Position numbers and translations under genes: made by a program
Notes under the pieces: generated by a model
Database searches by the model: none
Seen by the model: only the letters and a program-made list of their open reading frames with translations
Told to the model about the DNA's origin: nothing
Source of the DNA: CAYZXL01 sp964482435
GTDB lineage: Bacteria > Auribacterota > JABMQX01
DNA: 64,000 nucleotides
Direction: 5' to 3'
Assembly (NCBI GenBank): GCA_964482435.1
Contig: CAYZXL010000013.1
Location: 1-64,000, forward strand
Shown here: one piece after another, positions 43,040-52,294 of the stretch
Layout: every line of letters starts with the position of its first letter
How positions within the stretch are numbered: position 1 is the stretch's first letter

Positions 43040-43348
43040 TCAAATGGTTATTCCAATTGCCTCCGTGATAATCTCCGACGGCGATTTTCTCGTCGGCATA
43101 GGCCCGGAGCTATCGGCGATCTCGACGACGAACGGGAAATTCCTCTTTTCGATGAATGCCTTCAGCTCCGGGCGAATAGTCTCAGCCACTCTCTCGGTCA
43201 AGACGACGACGCTGACGTCGGTGTCCTGAACGGCCTTCAAGAACAGCTCTCTTGTCTCCGGCACACCTTTTGGGACGTGCCCACGGATTCCTACAAACCG
43301 GAATCCGAGGACGGTATCTTCGTCGCCTATGAGAAACAGTTTCGCCAT
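43040..43348 (-). CDS. ntpF: V-type ATP synthase subunit F
   Basis: 102 residues from ATG 43348. MAKLFLIGDEDTVLGFRFVG followed by VVVLTERVAETIRPELKAFI is the small Rossmann-like F subunit that caps the rotor. Length is typical. Confidence 0.88.
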   Translation of the reverse strand: MAKLFLIGDEDTVLGFRFVGIRGHVPKGVPETRELFLKAVQDTDVSVVVLTERVAETIRPELKAFIEKRNFPFVVEIADSSGPMPTRKSPSEIITEAIGITI

Positions 43349-43400
43349 AGATTTCTGCCTGCTCTGCGGGCTTTCGATGCTGCGGGCGTGCATCGCGCAG

Positions 43401-43808
43401 TTATATGGCGCGGAGAACCGGCAGCCTCAGAATCATTATTGCGATGATTAGCCCGTAGATTGCGATTCCTTCCGCCAGACCTACGAAGATCAAAGCTCGG
43501 CCTGCCATCTCGGGTCGTTCGGCTATTGTGCCGAGGGCTGCCGCACCAACGTAGCCGACGGCAATCCCTGCCCCCAGCGAACCGACGCCCGTGCAGATAG
43601 CTGCCGCGAGAAGGCCCATTCCGGCAACCCGCGCCGATTCCGGGGTGTAGGCTTTCTCCGCGGCTTCGCCAGACGCCCCTTTGCTGGCCACCTGAGCCGC
43701 CTTCACGGAAATGCAGGTTAAGACAGCGGCACAGAGGGCGAAAACAAGGAGGACCGATGCTTTGATGATGACCTTGTGCCACTTAGTCAGCTTCGTTTTC
43801 TTCTTCAT
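43401..43808 (-). CDS. ntpK: V-type ATP synthase subunit K (c-ring proteolipid)
   Basis: 135 residues with three hydrophobic segments. The first (residues 13-36) is an extra N-terminal helix or signal-like segment; then GMGLLAAAICTGVGSLGAGI and ALIFVGLAEGIAIYGLIIAI form the c hairpin. The Glu of AEGIAIYG is the ion carrier. Only one hairpin with one carboxylate is present, unlike the duplicated 16-kDa proteolipids. Whether H+ or Na+ is carried cannot be settled by eye. Confidence 0.92.
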   Translation of the reverse strand: MKKKTKLTKWHKVIIKASVLLVFALCAAVLTCISVKAAQVASKGASGEAAEKAYTPESARVAGMGLLAAAICTGVGSLGAGIAVGYVGAAALGTIAERPEMAGRALIFVGLAEGIAIYGLIIAIMILRLPVLRAI

Positions 43809-43891
43809 TCAGTGCCCCCTTCATCTCGAGATTTGTGAAATCTCCTTCGGATTTGAGAAAGCATGTTGTTGGCGACGGACGCGCCCGAAAA

Positions 43892-45889
43892 TCACGGAGC
43901 GCTCCCTGAGAGTTTCATCGGCGTAAAGGCTGTTCCGCCGACCTGAAAGAACTTTCCGAAGAATTCGTAGTACTCCAGCCTGAGTGCCTGGACGCAAACG
44001 ACCAGCCCTTCAAGGGCCATCATCCCGGCGTTGCCGAGAATGTGGACGAGGATCGGCAGTCCTGGCCCCCCTCCTTTCACGACCTCCGCGAGACTGAACA
44101 CGGCGATAAAAAGAGCCGCGTGGGCTATGGCGAATGCCGCAACCCTCACGAAAGAGATAGTATTGGACAGAAATGTGAGGAAGGCCTCAACATATGTGCC
44201 GATGGTTGCGGCGAGGGATTTGCGGACATAAGCGCCTATGCCCTCTTCGGGATGCCTCGAGGCCGGATGAACGAGCTTCTCTATCGGCCTTTTCAGGAAT
44301 GAGGCGACGAGCGGCATGACGATGAGAACGCCAATAATCGCAGGGCTAATGCCGGTTTCCGAAAGGAATTGCATCACGGCCCAGACGGCAAACCAGTAGA
44401 AGGCGACACCCATAAGCCCGGTCCGGTCAAGAAATGCGGCAGCCCAGTCCTTCTTTGTAATGGCAGCGATGGCATTGAAGAGCATTCCGATGCTTAGCAA
44501 GCCGATTCCGAAATAGAGCGCCAAGGCCAGAAATGAACCGACCCTCCCAAGAGGCTCAAAGCCGCGGTACGGAAGAATTCTTACAGTGCCGGGGACGCTG
44601 CCAAACCCGAAGACGCTTCCATACAGGAATCCGAAGAGGGTTGCCGAGCATCCACACCAGATGAAAAGCTCCGCGATTCTGCGGATTGACTGGCTCAACT
44701 TCTTGTGGCGTGCAACCAGCAGGCCCAAGATTGCCATCAGGAGTCCCTGCCCAACGTCGCCGAACATAGCTCCGTACATCAAAAGAAACGTCGGGGCGAC
44801 AACGACTGTTGGGTCAATGGAGGTGTACGTCGGCCGGCCGTAACTTGAGACGAGCATCTCGAATGGTTTAAGCGCTCTCGGGTTCTCAAAAAGCACCGGC
44901 ACGTCCACTTTTCCGCCGCGTTGCGACAGCATTGCCTCGGCGCTCTGCTCCTCGATGAGGCAGCGGTTCTCACAGGCTCTCTTGATTGCTTCTATGACAT
45001 CCGCGCGGCTGCGGCGAGGTGTCCAGGCGGAGATGAGATAGGTTCTGGCGGTCTTTCGGAAGCGGCTCTTGGCCTGGCTCTTGAGCCGCTGCAAACTCAC
45101 CTGGGAGAGGATGCGCTTAAGAGCTGGGAGGTTGGCATCTCTGCACTTCGCAATTCTGGATTCGGCTGCGTTGATTTCCTCTTCGGCCAGGCGAATTCGC
45201 TCCGCGAGCTGAGCCATCATTTCGTCAGAAGGCGCCTCTTTCGCCTCGGGGATGGGGAAGCGTTCCAGGCCGGTCTCCTGGATAGCCCTCTGGAGAGTGT
45301 CCCTATCCTTTTTCAGGACGATGACCATGACCACGGCGGTTCCCTTCTCCTCGGCGAAGGTCAAGACCACGTTCGGGACGCTGGCGAGGAGCCGGTTTAA
45401 TGTGTCGAGGTTCTTCTCAGGGAGGCGTCCTGTAACGACCTCAAGGAGTGTGTAGCCCGAGCGGATGTCAATACCGAACTTCGCCCAGGCGTCGAGGGGG
45501 AGTTGTCGTCGGGTCTGCTGAAGAGCCGCCAGGTTTTGCCTGGCTGCATCCCTCGCAGCGACGACGGACTTGACTTCCTGACTTATTTCCTCGATGTTCT
45601 TTTTGGCCTCATCCGGGTGAAACGGCTGAAAAGCAAGGGATTCGTTGACTATCTCGGGGCCGATGCTAAGCCTCTCGGTGACGGATCGAGCCAAGTTCTC
45701 AATCTCGGCGAGGACTTGCGACTGCTCGTCGGGAGCCGCCTGAAGCCCTTGCTGCTCCGTCCACGGCTCAAGGTCAGTAACGCTTGCGACCTGGACAAGA
45801 CCGCTCCTTATCATTTCGGTTGTGGCGCGGTCAACGTCCGAGTCGAAAACCAGGACGTTCAACTGAACCATTCTCGCAGGCCTTAGCAT
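43892..45889 (-). CDS. ntpI: V-type ATP synthase subunit I (a subunit)
   Basis: 665 residues. The cytoplasmic N-terminal half (PARMVQLNVLVFDSDVDRAT, EEEINAAESRIAKCRDANLP) is alpha/beta and coiled coil. The C-terminal half has about seven membrane helices, including PTFLLMYGAMFGDVGQGLLM and ISFVRVAAFAIAHAALFIAV, the region with the essential Arg facing the c ring. Forms the stator ion path. Lies 83 bp before subunit K. Confidence 0.94.
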   Translation of the reverse strand: MLRPARMVQLNVLVFDSDVDRATTEMIRSGLVQVASVTDLEPWTEQQGLQAAPDEQSQVLAEIENLARSVTERLSIGPEIVNESLAFQPFHPDEAKKNIEEISQEVKSVVAARDAARQNLAALQQTRRQLPLDAWAKFGIDIRSGYTLLEVVTGRLPEKNLDTLNRLLASVPNVVLTFAEEKGTAVVMVIVLKKDRDTLQRAIQETGLERFPIPEAKEAPSDEMMAQLAERIRLAEEEINAAESRIAKCRDANLPALKRILSQVSLQRLKSQAKSRFRKTARTYLISAWTPRRSRADVIEAIKRACENRCLIEEQSAEAMLSQRGGKVDVPVLFENPRALKPFEMLVSSYGRPTYTSIDPTVVVAPTFLLMYGAMFGDVGQGLLMAILGLLVARHKKLSQSIRRIAELFIWCGCSATLFGFLYGSVFGFGSVPGTVRILPYRGFEPLGRVGSFLALALYFGIGLLSIGMLFNAIAAITKKDWAAAFLDRTGLMGVAFYWFAVWAVMQFLSETGISPAIIGVLIVMPLVASFLKRPIEKLVHPASRHPEEGIGAYVRKSLAATIGTYVEAFLTFLSNTISFVRVAAFAIAHAALFIAVFSLAEVVKGGGPGLPILVHILGNAGMMALEGLVVCVQALRLEYYEFFGKFFQVGGTAFTPMKLSGSAP

Positions 45890-45973
45890 GGGGGACTATT
45901 CCTTGCTCAACGCTCCGATTCACGAATTTCAATCGCGCCAGCCGCTGTTTCGGTAACTCACGGCTGCCACGGG

Positions 45974-47017
45974 TCATACGCGAACGAGGTTGCTGGCAAT
46001 TTCCTCCGGGGGACGATCAAAAGCCTTTGCATTGAGGAGCGTTATTATGTTCGAGACCTCCAATTTCTTTAATCTGAGGTAAGCAATGGCTGTTCCTATG
46101 GTGAAGGGAAAGCCGCCGAGTGCCTTGCGGAGCTCTCTGGCGTAGGTTTCGCGCAAGAAGCCCTCCAGCAGATGAAGGGCTTGCACCTCCTTGACCGTTC
46201 GTAAAGCGTGGGGAACCGTGCCGTACACGCCAGTCAGAAGAGCGGACATCACTGATGCATAATCCCGACCCGGGTAAGCCTCTCTGACGAGCTCCTCCTT
46301 GACTTTGGAACCGCCGGGTATCATCAGCTCCATGACATCGGCGAGACCGAGGTTGTAATACCGCTTGGAACGAAGAATGGAATTGATGTTCAGGATGTCT
46401 ATTTCGATGCCTATGAGCTTTGAGGCTATTCTTCTGTCAGGGGGCGAGAGGTCCTGGATGGCCGCCCATGTCGCCTCGTAAAGCTCCCTGTCAAGGGCGA
46501 CCTCGAGATAGAAAAGAGAGTCCGTCCGCTTGTATTTGTCGCGTGCATCGCCGAGGGGCTTGCGGTACGGCGTGTCGCCGAGGAGGACGATGATTTCTTC
46601 GATGGTCTCTGCCTGAAGGATTGCGTCAACGGGGATTTCATTGGATATATAGCCCCGGTAAACGAATTCGCTGCCCTCCTTTGCCTTCCACACTCGCAAG
46701 ATGACCTTGAGGTTTTCAACCTCGAAATGCCGCATCAGCTCCTCGATGAAGTGCCTGACTTCTCCCTTTGAATGAGCCGCGACTTCCCGGTGGCTGAGTA
46801 TCAACTGCTCGACAAGCGCCGCCTCGGCACGCGGGATGTCCTGAGCCGATAGCGCAGTTTGGAAGCTCGCGGCATATTCGGTTTGACGGAGGGCGCCGAG
46901 GAGGGTGGCGAGGTCGGCAGTTCGGGCAAGTTGCTCGTACAGTTGGGGCGAGATAAGCTTGCTGAGCTTAGCTCTGAGTCTGGCGTTCAAATAGGCGTAG
47001 GTTGCAAGTGCTGACAT
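45974..47017 (-). CDS. ntpC: V-type ATP synthase subunit C
   Basis: 347 residues, nearly all helical. LATYAYLNARLRAKLSKLIS at the N-terminus, VRHFIEELMRHFEVENLKVI LRVW (split), LIGIEIDILNINSILRSKRY and the C-terminal IGTAIAYLRLKKLEVSNIIT are typical of the C/AC39 family that docks the rotor shaft on the c ring. Length typical. Confidence 0.92.
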   Translation of the reverse strand: MSALATYAYLNARLRAKLSKLISPQLYEQLARTADLATLLGALRQTEYAASFQTALSAQDIPRAEAALVEQLILSHREVAAHSKGEVRHFIEELMRHFEVENLKVILRVWKAKEGSEFVYRGYISNEIPVDAILQAETIEEIIVLLGDTPYRKPLGDARDKYKRTDSLFYLEVALDRELYEATWAAIQDLSPPDRRIASKLIGIEIDILNINSILRSKRYYNLGLADVMELMIPGGSKVKEELVREAYPGRDYASVMSALLTGVYGTVPHALRTVKEVQALHLLEGFLRETYARELRKALGGFPFTIGTAIAYLRLKKLEVSNIITLLNAKAFDRPPEEIASNLVRV

Positions 47018-47064
47018 CTTAGTATCTTATGGCAATGAGAGCGCCCGAAAAGCCCCTTCGCCCC

Positions 47065-47382
47065 CTACGATTCCGGCTGAAGGAGGCGATTCAGGCACTT
47101 CTCTACGGCTGCATCTATCTGCTTTTTTCGTGCTTCTTTCAGCTCCCTGGCGCGCTGTGCCGCCTCCTGAAGCATTTCGCTTCGGCGGCGCTCTGCGGCT
47201 TTGGTGGCTTCCTCAATTATTCGGCGGCTTTCCTCCTTGGCCTGGGACTTCTTCTCCTCTATCAAGACCCTGGCTTTCGCGTCAGCGTCGGCAATGAGGC
47301 GGCTGGCTTCTTCGTGAGCCCTGGCGATCTCGCGGCTGGCTTCCTCTTCGGTTTTCAGGATTTCCTCGACTGCCTCTTTCAA
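47065..47382 (-). CDS. V-type ATP synthase subunit H/G (peripheral stalk)
   Basis: 105 residues from TTG 47382, with GGAGG seven bases upstream. Practically one continuous charged coiled coil (EEASREIARAHEEASRLIAD, RRSEMLQEAAQRARELKEAR). It would pair with subunit E in the stator stalk. First ATPase gene of the operon, 22 bp after glyS. Confidence 0.8.
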   Translation of the reverse strand: MKEAVEEILKTEEEASREIARAHEEASRLIADADAKARVLIEEKKSQAKEESRRIIEEATKAAERRRSEMLQEAAQRARELKEARKKQIDAAVEKCLNRLLQPES

Positions 47383-47404
47383 GGTGGAACCTCCACCCTT
47401 TGCC

Positions 47405-48718
47405 CTATGGACTCGTCCTGGGGCGCGGGGACGAACTCATGTTTCTGAGGAATTTTGAGACTTCCGAGATTATGTCCTTCGCCGGGACGCGCACTTGCTC
47501 CATAGAATCCCGGTCTCTCAAGGTGACGGTGTCGTCCTCGAGCGTCTGAAAATCAACCGTCACGCAGCAGGGAGTTCCGACCTCATCCTGCCGGCGGTAT
47601 CGTCTGCCGATGGCGCCGACGTCGTCATAGAACGTTGTGTAGGATTCGCGGAGAGTTTTCTCGAGTTCCGATGCTCTCTCAACCAGAGGCGACTTCTTCA
47701 GGAGCGGGAAGACGCCGACTTTTATCGGGGCCGTCTTGGGCGAAAAGCGGAGAACAACTCGCTCCGGCTCCTCGTCATAGGCGTCCACTAAAAGAGTCAG
47801 GAGAATCCTGTCTACCCCCGCCGAAGACTCTATCACGTGAGGGATGAACGACTCGCCCGACTTCTCGTCGTGATAAGTGAGGTTTTTCCCGCTGAACTTC
47901 GCGTGCTGGGAGAGGTCGAAATCCTGCCTGTCCGCTATTCCCTCCAGTTCCTGCCAGCCGAAGGGGAAATTGTATTCGACATCCACGCATTTTTTCGCGT
48001 AGTGGGCGAGTTCTTCCGGGCGGTGCTCCCGGGTTTGGAGGTTCTCTTCCCTGATCCCCACGTCCTTGTACCACTTCATTCTCTCGCCTACCCAGAACTC
48101 GAACCACTCCTTGTTCCCGTTTGGCGCGATGAAGAACTCCAACTCCATCTGCTCGAATTCACGGGACCGGAACGTGTAGTTGCGAGGATTGATTTCGTTT
48201 CGGAAGGCTTTCCCGATTTGAGCGATTCCGAAAGGTAGTTTCTGCCGGGAATCGTTCAGAACGTTTGGGAATTGGACGAAGATGCCCTGGGCGGTCTCCG
48301 GCCGGAGGTAGATTGTGGATGCTTTGTCCTCGACGGCTCCGAGGAAAGTTTTGAACATCAGCTCGAATGAACGCTGCTCGGTCAAGTCCCCTCCGCACTC
48401 CGGGCACTTGCCTCCTGCGACCTCGTCTGCCCGGAAGCGCTTCTTGCACGACTTGCAGTCCACCATCGGGTCGTAGAAGCTGTCCACGTGCCCGGAGGCC
48501 TTCCAGACGTCCGGGTGCATAAGGATGCTGGCGTCCATCCCGACGACGTTGGTGCGGGAGAGAACGATGTCCCTCCACCAAAGCTCCTTGATGTTTCGTT
48601 TCAGCTCGACGCCAAGGGGCCCGTAGTCCCAGCAGCCGTTTATCCCTCCATAGATTTCGCTGCTGGGGTATATGAACCCTCTTCTCTTACACAGAGAAAC
48701 CAATTTCTTCATTTCCAT
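47405..48718 (-). CDS. glyS: Glycyl-tRNA synthetase, alpha2 (archaeal/eukaryotic) type
   Basis: 437 residues. Class II aminoacyl-tRNA synthetase with YGGINGCWDYGPLGVELKRN, a CxxC...CxxC zinc ribbon (CKSCKKRF, CPECGG), motif 2 FRNEINPRNYTFRSREFEQM, and motif 3 SSAGVDRILLTLL, followed by the HGTP anticodon-binding domain. It is the single-chain homodimer type, not the alpha2beta2 form of many bacteria. AGGAG lies about nine bases before ATG 48718. It heads the long minus-strand operon that includes the V-type ATPase. Confidence 0.95.
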   Translation of the reverse strand: MEMKKLVSLCKRRGFIYPSSEIYGGINGCWDYGPLGVELKRNIKELWWRDIVLSRTNVVGMDASILMHPDVWKASGHVDSFYDPMVDCKSCKKRFRADEVAGGKCPECGGDLTEQRSFELMFKTFLGAVEDKASTIYLRPETAQGIFVQFPNVLNDSRQKLPFGIAQIGKAFRNEINPRNYTFRSREFEQMELEFFIAPNGNKEWFEFWVGERMKWYKDVGIREENLQTREHRPEELAHYAKKCVDVEYNFPFGWQELEGIADRQDFDLSQHAKFSGKNLTYHDEKSGESFIPHVIESSAGVDRILLTLLVDAYDEEPERVVLRFSPKTAPIKVGVFPLLKKSPLVERASELEKTLRESYTTFYDDVGAIGRRYRRQDEVGTPCCVTVDFQTLEDDTVTLRDRDSMEQVRVPAKDIISEVSKFLRNMSSSPRPRTSP

Positions 48719-48893
48719 AGAGAATTCTGCTCCTGATGATTAACCTGTGTCCGGGCACGCTTGGCCGCCACAACAAAGCGCGCGACACCACCACAGACCT
48801 GCAACCGCGGATGAGTCTCCGCAGCACCGAGTGGCGGGGCTTCGATCTGTGTCTGCGCTTCAGGACGCTGCTTGCCAGCGTGCGCAAGTTACT

Positions 48894-48922
48894 AAGATAA
48901 CAGACGTTCCGCGCCCTGTCAA
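48894..48922 (-). promoter_or_regulatory. Promoter of the glyS-ATPase operon
   Basis: Minus strand TTGACA (48922-48917), 17 nt ending TGT, TATCTT (48899-48894). Start near 48887 gives a leader of about 170 nt. Confidence 0.65.
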
Positions 48923-48970
48923 AGCATTTGACGCCGTCAGCGTATGGCCTCGATCTTTGGAGGGACCTAC

Positions 48971-49078
48971 CGCAGAGAACACAGAGGCCGCACAGGAATG
49001 TCAGAGGCGATTGACAGGATTTTGAGGATTATCCGGTCCGTCCTGTTATCCTGTCGAACTCTTGGCTTCTTTTCTGCG
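48971..49078. repeat. Composite dispersed repeat, copy 2
   Basis: Same order of parts as 10653-10761: CCGCAGAGAACACAGAGGCC, AGGAATGTCAGA, TTGACAGGATTTTGAGGATT, ATCCGGTC, CCTGTTATCCTGTC, CTTGGCTTC, TTTTCTGCG. 108 bp against 109 bp. Confidence 0.8.
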
Positions 49079-49190
49079 CCCCCTGCCGCCCGTAACCGAG
49101 GCCATACCCGTGAACCGGGCAGCCGGAGGCGTCGGCGAACAGGCCGCACTCTCAGGGTCCCTCCGCATCGCGCCGGCCGCCGAAAATCCG

Positions 49191-49219
49191 TTGCGGTTCG
49201 AGCGCGGATCGGGTATAAA
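49191..49219 (+). promoter_or_regulatory. Candidate tRNA promoter
   Basis: TTGCGG 49191-49196, 17-nt spacer, TATAAA 49214-49219, about 63 nt before the mature 5' end. Confidence 0.5.
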
Positions 49220-49282
49220 CGATTCGCCAACGACGCTTCTGTCGGACCGAAATGTCCGGGTCTTGCAGGCTGTTCACACGGT

Positions 49283-49356
49283 GGGCCAGTAGCTCAGTCG
49301 GTCAGAGCGGCGGACTCATAATCCGTTGGTCGTAGGTTCGAGTCCTACCTGGCCCA
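49283..49356 (+). tRNA. tRNA with CAU anticodon (Ile2 or elongator Met)
   Basis: A 74-nt cloverleaf: acceptor GGGCCAG/CTGGCCC, D stem GCTC/GAGC, anticodon stem GCGGA/TCCGT with loop CTCATAA, variable TGGTC, T stem GTAGG/CCTAC with loop TTCGAGT, discriminator A. The 3' CCA is not encoded. The D loop and variable region resemble tRNA-Ile2, whose C34 is modified to lysidine, but elongator tRNA-Met cannot be excluded. It is not an initiator: the 1-72 pair is intact. Confidence 0.93.
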
Positions 49357-49772
49357 TTTTTCTTTTGCGCGTACTCCGAGGCCTTGCCGGATGGGATCTT
49401 CTGTCCTCGTTCGGGTTCGGGCGTAGCGCCGTACCGGGGGCAGCCGATGCCGCCGACGCTGATGAGCAGACCGCGCCTCAGGCAAAGTCCGGGGTTGTTC
49501 CGCACGTTCAACTGCTGGCGGTCTACTTCTCGCGCATGATTGAACACGGGAGCCACAGCGTGCCGCCGCACCCGGCTACCCGGACGCGGAGGCGGGTCAT
49601 CGAGCGACGAAGATGGTTACGATGCAGGTCACGCCTGTTGTCACGGTGCGCGCTTGCTCTCGAGCAGGAAAAGAGTTGTGGGGAGTTGTTACGCGGTTTC
49701 GGTATGATGGGGAGTTGACAGAATCCCGTCTGGTCTCTTGACGAGAGACAATCTGAAATCGAGGATTTTTCC
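49357..49772. other. Intergenic region after the tRNA
   Basis: About 415 bp. No gene, repeat family member or att-like duplication of the tRNA 3' end was recognised. Confidence 0.45.
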
Positions 49773-51980
49773 ATGGGCAAGGACAACAAGTGGAAGAGTT
49801 TGGCCGCAGCGATAGTGCTTGCCGGGTTCCTGTGGGCGGTGACCCGCTCAACCGTGGCGGAGACCGGGAGCAATTCTGGGGGAACACCAGCTCCAAGAAA
49901 AGTGTTCCGGGCGGGGGCTCATGCGATAGACATCACGCCGAGGAAGTTTCCGGTAATCGTGAACGGCGGGTTTCAGGAGCAGAGAGCAGAGCGCGCATAT
50001 GATCCGCTCCATGCGCGCTGCCTGGTGCTCGACGACGGAAGTGTTCGGCTGGCGATTGTGGTCGTGGACAACTGCTTGATGCCGCGAGAGCTTCTCGATG
50101 AAGCGAAGGAGCTTGCTCATCGCGCTACAGGAATTCCCACGGACTGGATGCTCGTTTCCGCGACGCACACACACTCGGCGCCCTCAGTCATGGGTGCTCT
50201 CGGCACCGACGCTGATGCGGAGTACAGCCAGCTTCTCCCCGGGTTGATCGCGAAGGGAATCGAGGAGGCTGTGAAGAACCTTGTTCCTGCGAAGGTCGGT
50301 TGGGCTGTAGTTCAGGACACAGAGCATACTCATTGCCGCCGCTGGATTCTTCGCCCGGACAGAATCCGGACGGACCCGTTTGGTCAAGCCAGCGTTCGGG
50401 CGATGATGCACCCTGGACATCAAAACCCGGACTTTCTCGGACCGGCTGGTCCGGTTGATCCGAACCTGTCCCTGGTGTCGGTGCAGTGGCGCGAGGGGGC
50501 GCCCATCGCGGTCTTAGCGAACTACTCGATGCATTACTTTGGCTCGCCAGCGTTGTCGGCGGACTATTACGGCCGGTTTGCTGAGAAATTCAAGCAGATG
50601 ATTGGTGCGGAGAGCACAAGCCCGCCGTTCGTGGGAATCATGTCGCAGGGGACGAGTGGCGACCTGCAATGGATGGATTACGGTGAGCCTCCGTCGCAGA
50701 AAAGCATGGACTCGTTCGCGGAAGAGACCGCGCGTGTCGCTCTGGAAGGGTACAAGAAGATCGAGTATCGGGATTGGGTGCCGCTTGAGATGCGCGAGAC
50801 ACAGCTCAGGCTCGGCCTTCGGCTTCCGGACAAAGCGCGCGTTGAGTGGGCGAAACGCACCGTCGCTGAAATGGGCGACCGAAAGCCAAAAACGTTGCCG
50901 GAGATTTATGCGCGGGAGCAATTGCTTCTCCTCGAGCATCCGACGAGGGAGCTGAAGATTCAGGCGCTGCGAATCGGAGACTTGGGAATTGCGGCGATTC
51001 CGTGCGAGGTCTTCGGCATCACTGGACTGAAAATCAAAGCCCAAAGTCCACTCGTCCCAACGTTCGTGATTGAGCTGGCGAACGGGGCGGAAGGGTACAT
51101 TCCCCCGCCAGAGCAGCACAAGCTTGGGGGATACACCACCTGGCCGGCGCGCACGGCCGGGCTGGAGGTGAACGCCGAGCCCGGAATCGTCGAGACGGTG
51201 CTGGGATTGTTAGAGGAGGTTTCCGGTCGGTCTCGACGGGCGGTGCTTGAGATGCACGGTCCATACGCGATGGCGGTTCTTCGTTCAAAACCGGTTGCCT
51301 ACTGGCGGATGGGCGAGTTCGGAGGACATCGCGCTGTGGACTGCACGCGGAACAGCGATGGCGAATACGAGGACGGGATTGCCTTCTACCTCGAAGGCCC
51401 GGCGTCGGCGAACGTCTCCGGTGAGGGGCAGGTCAACAGGTGTCCGCACTTTGCCGGCGGGCGAATGAAGGCAATGCTCGATAACCTCGGCAACACCTAC
51501 AGCGTCGAGCTGTGGTTCTACAATTGTCTGCCGGCCAATGCGAGACCTGTCACTGGATACATCTTTTCACGAGGTGCGGACGGCGCCGAGGACGCGCCGG
51601 GCGACCATCTCGCAATTGGCGGAACGCACGGTCAGACCGGGAGGTTGGTTTTCTTCAATGGCAACGTCTTGAACCAGGTCCTTTCGGGAACGACGGAAAT
51701 TCCGGTGAAGACCTGGAATCACGTCGTCATAGTCCGCGATGGGAAGAAGGTGATCGTCTATCTGAACGGTCAGTTGAAGCCGGAAATCTCCGGCGAGGCG
51801 GAAATTGGATTTCCGTCGGGCGTAAAGCAGGTTTTCCTTGGCGGCCGGAACGACAACTTCGCCAATTTTGAAGGGAAGATAGACGAGGTTGCCATCTACG
51901 ATCACGCTTTATCTGCGCAGCAAGCGTTCGAGCACTACAGGGCGGCGGCCGTGACAGGGATAGGCCGATGGGAGCGGTGA
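49773..51980 (+). CDS. Secreted neutral ceramidase-like/LamG protein
   Basis: 735 residues with a signal anchor or signal peptide (SLAAAIVLAGFLWAVTRSTV). Residues 45-480 resemble the neutral/alkaline ceramidase N-terminal domain: FRAGAHAIDITPRKFPV, VSATHTHSAPSVMG (zinc His pair near residue 130), VLANYSMHYFG and MSQGTSGDLQW where the nucleophilic Ser would lie. Residues 500-735 form a LamG jelly-roll (YSVELWFYN, KTWNHVVIVRDGKKVIVYLN, IDEVAIYDHALSAQQAF). Similar two-domain proteins are common in planctomycete-like genomes, often of unknown substrate. Exported; a true ceramidase activity is not assured. Confidence 0.8.
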   Translation: MGKDNKWKSLAAAIVLAGFLWAVTRSTVAETGSNSGGTPAPRKVFRAGAHAIDITPRKFPVIVNGGFQEQRAERAYDPLHARCLVLDDGSVRLAIVVVDNCLMPRELLDEAKELAHRATGIPTDWMLVSATHTHSAPSVMGALGTDADAEYSQLLPGLIAKGIEEAVKNLVPAKVGWAVVQDTEHTHCRRWILRPDRIRTDPFGQASVRAMMHPGHQNPDFLGPAGPVDPNLSLVSVQWREGAPIAVLANYSMHYFGSPALSADYYGRFAEKFKQMIGAESTSPPFVGIMSQGTSGDLQWMDYGEPPSQKSMDSFAEETARVALEGYKKIEYRDWVPLEMRETQLRLGLRLPDKARVEWAKRTVAEMGDRKPKTLPEIYAREQLLLLEHPTRELKIQALRIGDLGIAAIPCEVFGITGLKIKAQSPLVPTFVIELANGAEGYIPPPEQHKLGGYTTWPARTAGLEVNAEPGIVETVLGLLEEVSGRSRRAVLEMHGPYAMAVLRSKPVAYWRMGEFGGHRAVDCTRNSDGEYEDGIAFYLEGPASANVSGEGQVNRCPHFAGGRMKAMLDNLGNTYSVELWFYNCLPANARPVTGYIFSRGADGAEDAPGDHLAIGGTHGQTGRLVFFNGNVLNQVLSGTTEIPVKTWNHVVIVRDGKKVIVYLNGQLKPEISGEAEIGFPSGVKQVFLGGRNDNFANFEGKIDEVAIYDHALSAQQAFEHYRAAAVTGIGRWER

Positions 51981-52294
51981 TGTCCGAGTGCGTGAAGAGC
52001 AGGCGAGCTGAATTGTCGGGTCCTGCAGCGCTCATTCGTGGAGGGCGGCGGAGTCACTTGAAGGGCGAGAGAGGGTGCGAAAGGCTGAGAGACTACTGAT
52101 GAGCATCAGGGAGACGGAGAGGTGGCTGACTTCAAGCGCCAGGCCGGGCATCTACCTGCACGGGACGCAAGGCATCGGCAGGAAGCGGCGCAAAAGGTGT
52201 CCGTGCCTGGGGGGACAAGCCAGACGAGAGGATGATACGGCTTGAAAGATAATTGTTCTGGTTGAAGCAATCAGAGTGGATACAGGAGGGCAGG
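51981..52294. other. Intergenic region with integrase relic
   Basis: Apart from the integrase-like fragment at 52145-52205 nothing is recognised. Confidence 0.4.
52145..52205 (+). pseudogene. Frameshifted tyrosine recombinase tail
   Basis: ATCTACCTGCAC followed by GCATCGGCAGGAAGCGGC matches the remnant at 26840-26885 with one base missing. Joined across that gap it reads IYLH...DARHRQEAAQKV, against IYLHTDPKHRREAAAKL in the first copy. Confidence 0.45.

Noticed and set aside
49283..49356. tRNA as integration site for the neighbouring mobile relics
   Set aside because: No duplicated tRNA 3' end was found within the following 6 kb.
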